DNA from: Gigaspora rosea
Lineage: Eukaryota; Glomeromycota; Glomeromycetes; Diversisporales; Gigasporaceae
NCBI GenBank assembly: GCA_003550325.1
Contig: QKWP01001243.1
Location: 75,670 to 139,669, forward strand
Direction of reading: 5' to 3'
Length of the DNA: 64,000 bases
Positions 21,574 through 33,570 of the stretch are shown piece after piece (position 1 is the first letter of the stretch; each line of letters starts with the position of its first letter). The notes below the pieces were generated by a model. The model was not told the origin of the DNA and did not search any database. It saw only the letters and a list, made by a program, of their open reading frames with translations. Made by a program: the position numbers and the translations under genes.

Positions 21574-22379
21574 GATTTTTCATTTATTGTGGGCAGCCTA
21601 TAGATAGTTTTAAGGAGAGAGTGTATATACGTTTAACTGATACCACTTTAAACCAATCCATTCGCTAGATTAAAATCTGCCCAAACCAACCCATTAGTTT
21701 AAACCTTTCAACCTAACCCATCCGTTAAGTTAAATACCACTCACCCATTAGTTAGAGTTAGAGCACATTCAATCAACAAACCTTATGTAATAATTAAAAA
21801 AAATAAAAAGTTATTCGAATTTACAATTAACTCAAAAATATTGCATTTGAATTATAATTTTTTTAGTATAATGCAAATGTTTATATACAGCTTAGTTAAC
21901 TATAATATTTACAATACTAAATTTTAATATCATAGCTGCCTAAATGCATTCTAAGTACACAGTTAAAACTCGATTTGCTAGTTATCATAAACTTAATATG
22001 TAATAACGTTTTCTTTAGACAATGTAAATTTTCAAAGAAAAAAATTAACATAATAATACCAATAAAATGTTTCAGAAATTAAAATTAGGGATGGTGCTCA
22101 ATCATTTTGATTAATTAAATTGAAGCAATCCTTATATCAATTTGTCAAAAGCTTATTGTATGAAATTCAGATTTTTAAATTCGACCAGGTTTTTTGATCA
22201 AACCGATTAATACTATTTATTTTTTTTTTAGCCAATCAGGTATTTTATTAACTATAGAGAGAAGCGTTTGAGAACAACCAAAATCTGTGATTCGCACTAA
22301 TTGCAATGATTTGAATGTCTCAACCATTAGTGCAGAGGTTGCTTGAGAACTTCTAAGCTAGTAGTGCCCTTACAAATTA

Positions 22380-23540
22380 CATCTAAGTTGGCATAAAATT
22401 CTTGCAAAATGCATCTGCTAATGCTTTTCCTTTTCCTTTTGAACTAAAATTATCAAAACAAAGAGTCAAAGAAATCAGCATGATGTTCTTGAAAAGTGCA
22501 CCGGCTAATGCATTTCCTATTCCTGATTTAGATTATTAAAATGAAAATCTGAGAAAAAGTTAGCACGGTATTTCCTTTATGACCACATATTGTTTTGGTT
22601 TATATAGTACATTGAGCACCCCAGTGCGATGTATACAGTCAACCCTCCATAAATACAACTTGTAGGGACAAGCCTACAACATGCATTTAGGGAAGTTTGC
22701 ATTTAGAGTAAGCCAATTAAATTGCAGCTTTAAAAATTTGATCAGCAAGTTGTGTAACTTCTACCAAAACTGAATAACCTATTTTAAATACTAAAATTTG
22801 ATTGGCTATGTGCATTTAGGGAGGTTAGTGTAATATAAAATGTTATTCAAGAGAACGTGCATTTACAGAATATAGAACGTGTATTTAGTACTAATAACAT
22901 CTTACGAAATAGAAAAAAACATGCATTTAGGGAGGTATTGCATTTATAAAGATCCGACTGTATTACAATACGACACATTACGATATACCACCTATAAAAT
23001 TAGGTGTTTCTAATGAGTTTAATTTGAACGACCTGAAGCTGATCTAGTTATAATAAATTTAGTATATAGGTTTGGCCCATATAATAGATTTACTATAGCT
23101 AGGTCGATTTCGGTTTGTTTAGATCAAACCTGTTAGGTGCACTATATAAAATACAAAGCTCATATGTGGCACAATAACACGACAAATATTACTACATGCC
23201 GTCTTCTGATTCACGATTATAGCTAAGATATAAAGAAACCGGTGAAATTCAAACAGTAAAATCCAAACAAGTTAGTATGATGTTATTGTAAAGTGCATCT
23301 GCTAATCCTAATTCAAAACTATTATACTTACTACTCAAGTCTGGTATAGAGTTCTTACAAAGTGCAGTTATCAATGCTTTTCAAAGATCATCAAGTCAGT
23401 GCATTTACTGTGCCTTTTGTCTTCTGACCCAAGAGTATTGTAGCTAAGACCAAAAAACCTGGTGGAAGCCAAACAAATTAGCTTGATTTTCTTGTAAAGT
23501 CAATATTAATCTGCATCTAATGAGATGCCATAAGCCTGTA
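22380..23540. repeat. Dispersed GTGCATCTGCTAATGC repeat
   Basis: Variants of 'CTTGTAAAGTGCATCTGCTAATGC' recur at about 22400, 22490, 23285, 23355 and 23490, mixed with TTTCC-rich pieces, and again near 62065. Spacing is irregular, and no frame stays open through them. A pogo-like MITE (22636-22970) sits between two copies. Confidence 0.5.
22636..22970. mobile_element. Pogo/Tigger-like MITE flanked by TA
   Basis: The left end CAGTCAACCCTCCATAAAT and the complement of the right end (CAGTCGGATCTTTATAAAT) are flanked by TA on both sides (22634-22635 and 22971-22972). The interior repeats GCATTTAGGGAGGT. The end sequence resembles 37329-38463 and 63541 onward. No coding frame. Confidence 0.75.
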
Positions 23541-23624
23541 CACAAACTAAGGTTGCTGGCCGTAAGTAATAATTACGGACATTACAAATTACAACCTAGG
23601 TTGCAATCTTAATTACAACTAATG

Positions 23625-23757
23625 CCCAAAGTTGTAATGTGCCGTATTGCTGTAAAATGCTGTAATAGTTGTAAATGACGTAATAGTTGTAAGTGCCGTA
23701 ATAGGTTGTAAGTGCCGTAATAGGTTGTAAGTGCCATAATAGATTGTATCATAAATG
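23625..23757. repeat. Minisatellite of about 20 bp (GTTGTAAGTGCCGTAATAG)
   Basis: Six or seven imperfect tandem units of GTTGTAAGTGCCGTAATAG, the last three nearly identical. Short frames across it exist only because the unit length preserves a frame. Confidence 0.8.
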
Positions 23758-24021
23758 TTTGCAATAATCCAGTTGGCTTATCAGTATTTTCAATAAGGTA
23801 GCTGCGCAATGTTATTGCGCAAAACCAGGAACGGAAACTTAATTTTATATTTAACGAGATGGAAAATTGGCGTTGATATAAATAGAAAAATATTCCATGT
23901 ATATATGAAAATCGATAATACAAACGGAACCATGAATAAAACAAATAAGAACAAGTTATATACCAAATCTAAAGGCTATAAGAAACAATATGGTAAAGTC
24001 GATAGCCATACAGAGAACATA

Positions 24022-24271
24022 TGGGGGCTCGTCAGTAGAAAGGAGGTAGAAAGTTTTTAAGTAAAAGTTTTTTAGACTTTGAACTAAAATATCTCAATAA
24101 CTACTAAACTAAATTTAATAATTTTTTTTTTATTTTAATTATATGTAGTTATAAAATTAAATAAAAAAAAATTTATTTAACTTGATATAGTTGTTATTGA
24201 ACTATTTTAATTTAAAATTTAAAAAAAAAGTGGTAAAAACTTTTTACTCCTTTTCTACTGACGAGCCCCCA
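24022..24271. mobile_element. TA-flanked MITE inserted in a hAT target duplication
   Basis: Terminal inverted repeats TGGGGGCTCGTCAGTAGAAA and complement (about 30 bp), flanked by TA (24020-24021 and 24272-24273), as expected of mariner/pogo-type elements. The TA lies inside AACATATG, the left target duplication of the adjacent hAT-like element, so this insertion is the younger of the two. Confidence 0.85.
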
Positions 24272-24275
24272 TATG

Positions 24276-24527
24276 CAGTGTTGTCACTTGGACGTGTCCA
24301 TACTATGTTTTTTGTCCAATGTCCAAGATTGTCCAAAATCGTTCAAGCCTATGTTCCATGTTTAACTAATTAATAAAGTAATTTAAAAAAATATATAATT
24401 ATATATTTTTTTAGGTGCTGGACTCATTGGTGAAAAAATTAAAATAGATTATCTTAATAAAATTTTAAGTAATTTTAATTTGAAAAAATGTCCAAAATGT
24501 CCAAAAAATGTCCAAGTGACAACACTG
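24276..24527. mobile_element. hAT-like MITE with TGTCCAA repeats
   Basis: Ends CAGTGTTGTCACTTGGAC and GTCCAAGTGACAACACTG are exact complements. The right flank is AACATATG (24528-24535). The left copy is AACA-TA...TA-TG, split by the MITE at 24022-24271 (24016-24021 plus 24274-24275). The interior carries repeated TGTCCAA. Confidence 0.88.
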
Positions 24528-24676
24528 AACATATGTATGTAATAACTCATAAATACAGAAATCAAAAAAATAGGTTATGAGAAGGGAACATCCAATTAGA
24601 TGCACAGAATTGTACACATCACATTTCCCACCAGTAAACATACTCTGCATACTTTGTACTCTGTTCCTGGTACTCT

Positions 24677-24829
24677 TTATCGCATCCTGTTCCTGGTATT
24701 TGCAATCTGAATTTCAGAGCCTAAAAACTTATTGATAAAGTTAACATCCGGCTGATAATTTAGCTATAGACTTGGTTGGCTAGCATTGCCAAGTTCCAAT
24801 GAATCCAACCCAAAACTCTGGGAAGCGCC
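24677..24829 (-). pseudogene. Exon relic with one internal stop, unknown gene
   Basis: After an acceptor (ttctttacag), 51 codons run on the minus strand with a single internal TAG: GASQSFGLDSLELGNASQPS, then LNYQPDVNFINKFLGSEIQ and TAA. Codon use and composition are protein-like, and the region has higher G+C than its flanks. It may continue the gene represented at 27482-27523 and 28045-28145. The reading phases do not join without extra exons or indels. Not recognised. Confidence 0.45.
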
Positions 24830-25599
24830 CTGTAAAGAATATTAAAATTCACGAAATATAATTTGGATTGACAAATTCTTTTGATTAAGCCTTTGACGAT
24901 CAGTGATTATCAATTTATCAGTCTGACAAAAAATCTGAGAAAAAAAAATCAAATATTCAGTATTGAAGTCTATAAATTTATATCGGATCACTAATTTTTG
25001 TACCTACATTAGCAAAATAAATATACAAAATCTTTCGAAAGAAATTGCATGCCGAAATCTTCGAAAGAATTGCGATCGACACGAAATCTTTCGAAAGATT
25101 TCGGTATGCATTTTTTTCGAAAGATTTTGAAAGAAATTTCGAATTATTTCAAAATATATTGCGAAATATTGTAAATAGGGCAAATAAAAACAATGCAACC
25201 CTGTACATAATTATCCCCTCCAGGTCACAGGAGGTAATATTTTGCATATTATCACAATATTTCGCAATATTTCGTAAGTTTCAAATTTTTTTTTAAAAAA
25301 ATAAATAAACGATATACATATTCACATAATTATACTTTTGCAAATTTTTGAATGTTTTCACAGGTTTTCGCATAGTTTCGCAATTTAATATAAAATTTTA
25401 TATTTTTTATTTATTATTATACATTATATATTTTAAATTTATTTTAAATTAAATATACATTTTTATTCAATATTACATAATTATTATACATATATTATAC
25501 AAAAAAAAAATAAAAAAAATGACGAAAAAAAATGAAACCAAAAAAAAAATGAAAAAAACAACGAAAATGAAAAAAAGTATTTAAAATACTTTCGCACTT

Positions 25600-26520
25600 C
25601 GTTGCATATAATCCTATAAAAAACTAGCCCTACATGCTTATTTTCACTTACTCCAGTTAGCTATGATTTCGCTTCTTTGTTTTAACTATCGTTTCGCTTC
25701 AGCTATTTCTTTTGTTTTAGCTATCATCTTCGTTTCACTCTTCTTTTTAAATATTTCCTAAAAATAGTAAAGAAGTGAAAAAATAAAAAAAAAACCACTT
25801 CTCAAAAGTATTAGTATTCCCAGAAAAATCTAGTCTGTTCTTGCAAAGTGCCAGAGAAGTTAGAGTTGGTGTTCTTAAAGTTGGTGTCTTGTAAAGTGCT
25901 AAAAAAGTCGTTTTCTTGCAAAGTGCCGAAGAATTCAGGAATATAAAATAAAAATTAAAAAATAAGTAAAAAAACAAAAAAACAAACAAAAAAAACAAAA
26001 AAAAAAATAAAGGAAGCCCCAAATCTCCATTTCTCTGAAAATTTGAAATTGCCAAAAGCCAGGTTAATGTTCGCAGAATGCCGAAAAAGTCCAGGTTGAT
26101 TTTTTTGCAAAGTACCAGGAAGTAAGAGTTGTGTTCTCGCAAAGTGCCAGAATAAAATAAATTAATAAAAAAAAATATAAAAAAAAAACAAAAACAAAAT
26201 GTGTTAAACGAAAAAATAAATATAGCTAAACTTTGCGAAAACTTGCAAATACTTGCAAAAACTTGCACCTAACTAAATCATTTCTTTAAAGTCACATTCT
26301 TGGAAATTTTGAAATTGCTAGAGAAATTAGTTGATCGTTCTTGTAGCGTGTTGAAAGTTTGAGTAGGCTTGTAAAGTCAATTTGGTGTTTTCGCAATTTG
26401 CTGAAAAGTTTTTGGTTTTCTTGCAAAGGGTTTGTAAAGTGTGAACAAAATTAAAAAATAAATAAATAAAAAAAAAAACAAAACAAAACAAAAACAAAAA
26501 AACGAAAGAAAAAAAAAAAC
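25600..26520. repeat. Array built on CTTGCAAAGTGCC units, with poly-A blocks
   Basis: Motifs of the form TTGCAAAGTGCC occur every 30-60 bp from about 25835 to 26415, between long A-rich stretches. The inverse array (GGCACTTTGCAAGAA) occupies 52640-53400. Long frames crossing both are low-complexity (Phe, Leu, Asn, Thr) and not credible proteins. Confidence 0.7.
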
Positions 26521-26689
26521 AATGTAAAACTGTATAGAAGATCTAATTTATAAACAAAGATCTAATTTGATCTTGTAATACAGAATTTGTAGATTAACTT
26601 CGAAGTATTTCAAAAATAGTCCAATGCGTTCTGGGCATGACCCAGGTTACAGATCTACTAATACAGCCTATCCAGCCAGTTCTAAAATA

Positions 26690-26900
26690 TTTCGAATTAT
26701 TTCGATTACAAAATATTTTGAAAAATATTTCGAATCTACTTTCGAAATATTTTGAACCTATTTTCGAAATATTTCAAATCTGATAATCTTTTGAAATATA
26801 TTTCGAAATATTTCGAAATATATTGCAATATACGAAATCTTTCGAAAGATTTTGCAATAACGCAAGATCTTTCGAAAGATTTCGGTACTATAAATTTGCT
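26690..26900. repeat. TTTCGAAATATTTCGAAAG palindromic simple repeat
   Basis: Dense copies of TTCGAAATATTTCGAAA and CTTTCGAAAGATTTCG. A similar cluster is at 25030-25150. Self-complementary words with no coding content. Confidence 0.7.
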
Positions 26901-27370
26901 GATGTATAAGTATTATTTTTATTATTGTTTGTTATTGCATCTTTGATTTTTGAATTCATGCGCTCATTTGTAAATTTATATCTCATATAGCAATAACACG
27001 TACGAACGTAAAAAATAATTATTAAATAATGAACATATCACACGGATCAATCAATTATAAGATTTTGTGTACAGAGGCCATTCAAATGCTGGTACGTATC
27101 TTTTATAGTATCATTCGGGGTGCTACACAGAGTCACAATGACTAATAACCCAATCAGATGCCCAGATTTGTACAGAACACTTCACACTATGCACTACGTT
27201 TCTGTATGGTATAATAGCATATCGAATACGTATTTAATAGTGCTCGATATTATGAAAATTATAAATTACCTTCACATGTCATAATGTAAAAAAAAACAAG
27301 TTGCATTACCATTTGCTGGTCTTGTGAAAAAAATCGATTAAGACTAGTGATGTTAAGTAGTTTGACTGCT

Positions 27371-27463
27371 TTAGTTTTTACAGTACAATTTATATGTAAC
27401 CAGCTAGTTTGACTAGATTCGTTACATATAAATTGTGCTGTAAAAACTAAAGTAGCCAGACAA
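27371..27463. repeat. Hairpin with arms of about 35 bp
   Basis: TTTAGTTTTTACAGTACAAT at 27371 and its near-complement ending at 27463 form a stem around a 25-base loop (CAGCTAGTTTGACTAGATTC). A minimal foldback with no flanking duplication seen. Confidence 0.7.
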
Positions 27464-27589
27464 TTTAATATTCATACTCACATGGAATTTCCCACACCAT
27501 GCTGTGCGACAATATCTAATTTGCTATTATACAGGTTTTTAGTCTCAATTAATATTTCTAGTTTAGTGTGACCGTTCCAAGCCACTACT

Positions 27590-27700
27590 TATTGCCATTA
27601 CGGCTATTACAACCATTACAACCATACAACCAATACAACCAATACAACCATTATACCTATTACGACAATTATGTCTATTACGACTATTATACCCTTTATG
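27590..27700. repeat. Degenerate ATTACAACC / ATTACGACT tandem repeat
   Basis: Repeated units of ATTACAACCATTACAACC grading into TATTACGACTATTATACC. It resembles the minisatellite at 23625-23757 read on the other strand. No gene. Confidence 0.6.
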
Positions 27701-27837
27701 GCAAATCATTACAACTTTAAGGTATATAGCATGCAACCTTAACACAAACCCAAGCCTCAACCATAGCTTATTGGATTTTCAACATTATTAAAGTGTATTT
27801 TATTTATTGGTAAGTGTTCACATCCGATTGTAAACCA

Positions 27838-28032
27838 ATATTTATAGCTGTTTTCATAAATTTTGGGACAACTGATAAAAATTGATCAGCCGAATTTGAT
27901 AAGGTTTGAATTTAGTGTTATCAAATTATTGTAATGCCGAAATCTAATTCGAATTCTAAAACCTATTGAATTCAACCAAAATAATCTTTATCAGTTGTTC
28001 CAGAATTTATAATATAACAGCTGTAAATATCA
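27838..28032. mobile_element. Small MITE, ATAGCTGTT...AACAGCTGTAAAT ends
   Basis: TTATAGCTGTTTTCATAAAT and the complementary ATTTATAATATAACAGCTG enclose a further inverted pair around GGGACAACTGATAAA. About 195 bp, no target duplication fixed. It directly abuts the exon relic at 28045. Confidence 0.55.
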
Positions 28033-28044
28033 TTTTTAACTTAC

Positions 28045-28145
28045 TATTGAAGTTACGTGGATATCTTCACCATGACGTGTAATAAATTCTTTGATGAGTG
28101 CAAGCCATATTCCAATATCTTTACGACTACATGAACTTTGAAATT
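28045..28145 (-). pseudogene. Exon relic, unknown gene
   Basis: Between an acceptor (tgctatatag) and a good donor (gtaagtt), 33 uninterrupted codons read FQSSCSRKDIGIWLALIKEF followed by ITRHGEDIHVTSI. Both splice signals and the composition support a real exon. A second short exon-like piece (27482-27523, KLDIVAQHGVGNS, donor gtgagt) follows on the same strand. I do not recognise the protein. Whether this is a host gene fragment or cargo of the surrounding 8-kb element is open. Confidence 0.5.
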
Positions 28146-29639
28146 CTATATAGCAAAAATATTGAAAAGGCTGACCTAGAATTCTGACTCCTAAATTGAA
28201 AAAAAACTATGAAAATGGACATGATGTCATAATTTTCAGTTTGGAACATGTTCATATTAGGTATGTGCTATTTTAAGATGCTTATAGGCTTCAAGTTATA
28301 TATATGATTTTTTACCATCATTTCTTTTATCTTACAATACAGTAATTGAGTGTAAATATATAATTCAGTTTTTTTAACAATAAAAGAACAGCTATAAAAT
28401 TTCTTTATTATTAATTACTTACCTTTGTTTATTTCAAGTTTCAAAAAAAAAAGATCTTAGTAAACGTGTTATTTTTAAAAAAATTAATAATCAAGACTTT
28501 GGCTAGTCAAACATGATACATATGAATTTTATATGATTTTTATATAAAATAACAATTTTTGTATTACAATTAAACTTGTGTAACATTTGAGTTGGCCCCC
28601 GTAATTTTACCAACCCCTAGGTAGTATAGCTCTTTTTAAAGAATAAAAAAAGTTATTAATAAAGTTAATATTACAAATTTGATTGGTTTAATAAAATTTA
28701 TACTAGATTTAATAGCATAGTGGATGTTCAATTTGATTGGCTTGAAGATCACTAAGTTACACAATATAAAAAATTTTTAAAGTAATCCTTACTATGATAA
28801 CCATATTATCAATTGGCAACTCATGGTTTTATTGTCCAGAGCATAGCAATAGACTCTAAGTTTCTAGACAAAGTAATATAAAATTTATATTTTTGATGCA
28901 TTTTTATCAAAAAAAAAGTCTTTTTTGATAAATTTTTTTTTTGTAAATTATATAAAGATAGATCAAAAAGCATAATTTTGAAAATTTTGTCTGTTCATAT
29001 ACATAATATGTAATTACAAAAATACCTGAAGTTCAAGAAAATTTAGTGTAGTTACTACCTTTAAAATAGTAAATGACTTTTTAAATAAATTATTATATTT
29101 GTATAACTGCTTTGTTTGTTCAGGACCCCAAACATCTAGTACAAAGTTTATATTTTATTTTTTTTAGCAAAACCTCTAAAATTTAAAAAGCAAAAAAACA
29201 GTTTTTGGCAATTAGCTTGGCATCCAGTAGTCCAATTTGAATAAGCTTTTTTTTAAAATGAAGCTTTCAGTAAGGCACATTTAACAAAAAAAAAGGTTAT
29301 TCAATTCTGATTACTGGATTAGAAGTTATTTAAGTAAATATAGGTTTGTCATTTTTAGCAAATTAGATTAAAATTGGCCAAAATCCAGTTATAAAAATGT
29401 TTGAAGTCCTGTTTGTTTCTTCTAATAACCTTTTACTTTATATTTTTTTAATCTTGGCTATAATACTTTAAGCTCTTGATCTCTATATACACTTTATTTC
29501 TGGATCCAAATAAGATATGCTAAAGTTTTTTTATTGAACCCTGTACTAAATATAGTAATCTACAATAAAAATAAAAAAATCTGCAAAAAACCTCAAAAAT
29601 AAGCAAAAAATTACTATAAATAAAAAGAGTAAATTTATT

Positions 29640-29970
29640 TATCGCCTCATGCGATGCGCCTTATTTGTCACCCTCCCAATTAAATTTCAAGATTAGATGT
29701 AACATTACACGATCAAAAAATTCAAAACAAACATTCGTTTTGTCAAAAATCGTCTATAAATTAAAATTGAGTATATGAAACTACCCTTAGAATTGTAACA
29801 AAAAAAATTTCTTGCCAAATTTTACTATAAAACCCTTTACCCATACATATAATTTATACTTCACCCTAACCCTAACCAATGAAAAAAACAAGCTATTTTA
29901 ATTGTTTTGATTTTATGTTACATCTGATTTTATGATCTGCAGCAGGTGCGACAACATCGCACGTGCGATA
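29640..29970. mobile_element. MITE with CGCATGAGGCGAT-type ends and telomere-like core
   Basis: The left end TATCGCCTCATGCGATGCGC and the complement of the right end (TATCGCACGTGCGATGTTGT) are imperfect inverted repeats rich in GCGAT. The interior has TAACAAAAAAAATTTCTTG and CACCCTAACCCTAACC (about 29866-29880), shared with 17387-17594. Confidence 0.65.
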
Positions 29971-30769
29971 TATAAATTATTTCAAATAAAAAATCTGTAT
30001 AAAAAATATCCAAAATAAACTAACTAATACCTGATCTATTTATATATTTTAGGTTCTATTAGAGAGCTTCCAGAAATCAGTTAATTTTTGTTTACTATAA
30101 GCCTATCCTACCCATCTACACCTAATATCCCAATTAGCCAATCAGATTTTACAATTATTAAAAAGCTAAATATAACATTTAATAGTAAATAACTTTTGAT
30201 CTACTGTAGTGTTCGGATCTAGATAATCTGTTTATCTAAAGATAACTATTTGTTGAAAAAAGTCATTATCTGTTATCTATATCTGTTCATAATTCCATTA
30301 TCCGGATAAGGACGCTGACATTTATTAGGTAATATTTTAGGGGGTGGGGGATCAAGAAAAATCTTACCTTAGTTAAATTTGATTGGCTAAAATTCTATTT
30401 ATAGATCTTACCTGGGGTGGGAGGTAAGCCCCTATAGTAAATAGATATTAGGTAATAAATGTTAGCGCTCTAACTATCTAGATTATCTGTTAATTATTAG
30501 ATACTAGATAAACCTAAATATAAATTTAGTGTAATGCAGACAAATACTTGCGAAATTGTACTATAGATGCACAAGCAACCCAGGTTTGCACCTCCGAGTT
30601 ATTATATAATTCTTGATATTTCAACACATTCTATCTTTAAACTGGAGTATAGCCAGGGTTGCTCCGGAGTATGTTGTTCCACTAACAACTTTAATATACC
30701 TATTATATTCGAGATAAATGCACCAGAAATGGAAATTAAATGGCATACATACGCAAAATCTTGTATAAA

Positions 30770-30960
30770 CGCATATGATAAAGCAAGAATATGAATATAT
30801 ATAGAAACTTTGCGTATTATATCTTCATATCTCTTGCTCCTGTATTTTGTGTCGCATAGCCTAACTTTCAAAGTACAATACCTGATTCTGCAATTTATTT
30901 TCTTATGGGCGTTGCTTAAATTGCTGACTTTAATTGCAATTTTATATATCCACTTATTGC
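30770..30960. repeat. Dispersed repeat shared with 31305-31380 and 61195-61390
   Basis: The motif CTGTATTTTGTGTCGCATA followed by ACTTTCAAA.TGC and CCTGATTC recurs at 30838, 31312 and 61293. At 30770 and 61195 the similarity extends upstream through TATATATAGAAACTT. Overlapping open frames on both strands (plus to 30794; minus 30602-31072) have no recognisable motif. Confidence 0.55.
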
Positions 30961-31554
30961 ACGGACAATACAAACTCCTGGAGAGGAAATAGCCAGCCAG
31001 AGAGTGCAAATTTTGACAATCCGGATCAAGACTCCAATATACGCAAAAGAAGAAACAAGTGAAAATAGGCAAAAACTAATGTTTAAATTGATCTTGTTGC
31101 ATTAATTAAAATGACAGGAATGAAATTTTACGTATAGTAACATTACAACAACTCTATAACCTCTAACATTAACAGTTAAAGCTAAATAGTTTATTTCTTG
31201 CCTAATAACAAGTTAGAAAGTATTAACTTTTTTGGAGAAGCTTGGCTCTTTTAACGAACATAGGAAACAATTCAAATCTTAAAAGTCAGGGAATCAACTA
31301 ATACTTGCTTCTGTATTTTGTGTCACATAAAATTGTTAGTCTGACTTTCAAAATGCAAAACCTGATTCCAGGCCTACCGAATAATTGATTGCAATGGAAA
31401 TTAATGTTGATTTTCCAAATTCGCATTTACTCTACTTAATAACAAGCTAATACGTATCAAATATTTATACTAAATTCATTAAAGTTTTTCGAGATTTTTA
31501 TATCCTTTTATTAATATCTGATATGTATTTTAAAATGCTACTAAACTATATATA

Positions 31555-31871
31555 CCGTATATGTCCGAAAATAAGCTACTACCTAAAATAAGCTACCCTC
31601 TGATTTTTTTAAAAAATCTTAAAAAATTCGTTAGCAGTTGCTACATATAAAACTTTTTTTCTACTAAGTAAACTTCAAAAAGTCGATTAAGTAAAGTTGT
31701 TCAGCGCATTAAAATACACCCACTATAAAAATTTGGTATCATTTGGATAACTTTTTATTAGTACGTTTTTTAATTTTTTCAAAAAATGCTATATTTCGAA
31801 AATAAGCTACTTTACGATTTTTCGTGTAATTTTTTGGCCAAAAAAGGTAGCTTAATTTCGGACACATACGG
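31555..31871. mobile_element. TA-flanked MITE (CCGTATATGTCCGAAAATAAG ends)
   Basis: The left end CCGTATATGTCCGAAAATAA and the right end, complement of CCGTATGTGTCCGAAATTAA, form a terminal inverted repeat of about 25 bp. TA lies at 31553-31554 and 31872-31873. Internal CTTCAAAAAG and AAGTTGTTCAGC recall the foldback at 11675-12410. Nested in the hAT-like element. Confidence 0.8.
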
Positions 31872-33570
31872 TATTCTAAATTCTACATATTTAAGGCTTT
31901 TTTATAATATGCATCCTAAATATAGTAAAACATTTTGAAGTATTACAGTATTAGGTTAACCAGATTTAAGTTCTTTTGACACGAACGAACATATAGTATG
32001 CAGGTTTGTCTAATCAAAAGAACAAAAAAAGATAGTGTTTAGGATTAAAGCTGGGATAATAGATAAATAAATATAATATACCTTTAAAAGATTAAATACA
32101 TATACACACTCATACTTACCAAGCAAGTGATTAAATATTCATAGTTTGAACATTGTATAAATACTCTTACATCTGTAATTTGAAAATAATGACGATTAAA
32201 AAAAGTATACTATTCACGTACATACGCGTCAAAGTCATAAGTTGTGAGTATTTATTATTTATAAGTATATGTACATGTACGCATAAAAGGGGGTTTCACT
32301 GTATAAATTTATACAGATAATCTATAGATAATTATCTGAACTTAAAGTAACTATTCGGATAAATTATCTGTTGAACAAAATTGTTATCTGTTATCTGTAT
32401 TATTTGGATAATCCAGATAAAAAATCTAACAGATCTGAACACTAATCTACTGGACCAAGTTTGATAATTCAACTACCAAAATGATCCTCTCAACGAAAAG
32501 ATTCTAATAAGCCCAAAATTGTTGAAAATTTAATTACAGAATCTTGTGAATAGAATAGATTTGTATTACTATAAAAGTTCTATAATTTATTTTTTTTTAA
32601 TTTAGCAATCCTGCTCTCTGTGTTTGTAGACTTAATCATACGACTGCGTTTGTGTGTACATTATATTCTACTCTAACAGAAAGCTCACCGATTTCATCCA
32701 AGTGCGACCTGCCTAGCAAAATTTTGCCTCAATTTGAATTTTTAACTTACTGAGAATATGTTCCTTTCTATCACCAGCTGGTACATGCTAACCATATTAA
32801 GATTGTTTTCTTTTAAACTTTTTTCTCCTAACTTTTCTAGTAGAAAGAACCTACTACAAGAAGAACTAAAACAAGTGAAGAGAAATATGTAAAGGGGAAA
32901 AGAAAATGGGGAAATACCAACTACTACCTAAATGACAAACCAAGTTCGAAAAAAAAACTAAAAATAAAAAGAAAAAAGAAAAAAGAAAGAAATACATGAT
33001 AGCACTAATAAAGCCTGTGCAAGACTATAAAAATTATATAGTATTGTATAAGGAAACGTCTTATACTATATACTATATGTACATCATAAAAAAGAAAAAA
33101 AGAAAAATCTATATGCCTAAAAGAATGTTCTAGAAAGAAATTTTATTATGTCATCCTTTCCAATCTTCTAACATGTTCTTGTTGTTTATTAACGTATGCA
33201 GAAACGGACCTTACTCATGACGTTGATTCCAATTCAAAAGGTGGATTCCCAATTTGGAAAGAGTAAACACTGCTGATCTTTTAAAAAGGGTAAACCAAAA
33301 TGCCCACTCTTTGAAATTTCGAAAAAACCAAAGAGGTGCCGGGGAAAGTACCAAACTTGAAGGAGTTTAAAGGAGTTACGCTATATAGAATAACATATTG
33401 TTATATTAGTATAAATTTTAAATATTAGTATTAGGAAGATATTATAGAGTTATTAAGAATAGTACAAATTTTATTGAACCAACCAAATCTGTAGTATTAG
33501 TTTTAGTAGAAACACTTTTCTCCGTTCTTAAAAAGAAGCTATTTTCACTATAACTCCTATGATAGTATGA

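Larger units (their letters stand above)
20645..28620. mobile_element. Possible 8-kb hAT-type element (outermost shell)
   Basis: CTAGGGTTAGTAAAATTACG at 20645 and its near-complement ending in CCAACCCCTAG at 28620 form a terminal inverted repeat of about 30 bp that includes GGGGGCCAACT. GTAGTAT stands immediately outside both ends (20638-20644 and 28621-28627), extending to eight bases if one mismatch is allowed. The interior contains other complete MITEs, simple repeats and exon-like minus-strand fragments at 20760, 24677, 27482 and 28045. Such a long element should once have encoded proteins. I cannot show that those exons belong to it. Confidence 0.5.
30207..32444. mobile_element. hAT-like element with GGATAATCTGTTATC repeats
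   Basis: Ends TAGTGTTCGGATCT and the complement of TAGTGTTCAGATCT. An exact 8-bp duplication ATCTACTG lies at 30199-30206 and 32445-32452. Both ends (30215-30310 and 32310-32435) are packed with GGATAA, TTATCTGTTATC and AGATAATC words. At 2.2 kb it could have carried a transposase gene, but none is readable. Inside are a copy of a repeat shared with 61195-61390 and the TA-flanked MITE 31555-31871. Confidence 0.9.

Noticed and set aside
23571..23760. CRISPR-like array
   Set aside because: Units are contiguous with no unique spacers, so this is a minisatellite. The same applies to 33571-33757 and 57913-58740. The genome is eukaryotic.
25747..26268. A 173-codon membrane-like protein (minus strand)
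   Set aside because: The frame is almost only Phe, Leu, Asn and Thr, produced by A/T-rich spacers and the repeated TTGCAAAGTGCC word. The inverse array at 52.6 kb gives similar false frames.
30602..31072. A 156-codon cysteine-rich protein (minus strand)
   Set aside because: It lies in the interior of a hAT-like element and overlaps a plus-strand frame. The section is a dispersed repeat also seen at 61195-61390, where the frame is not kept.
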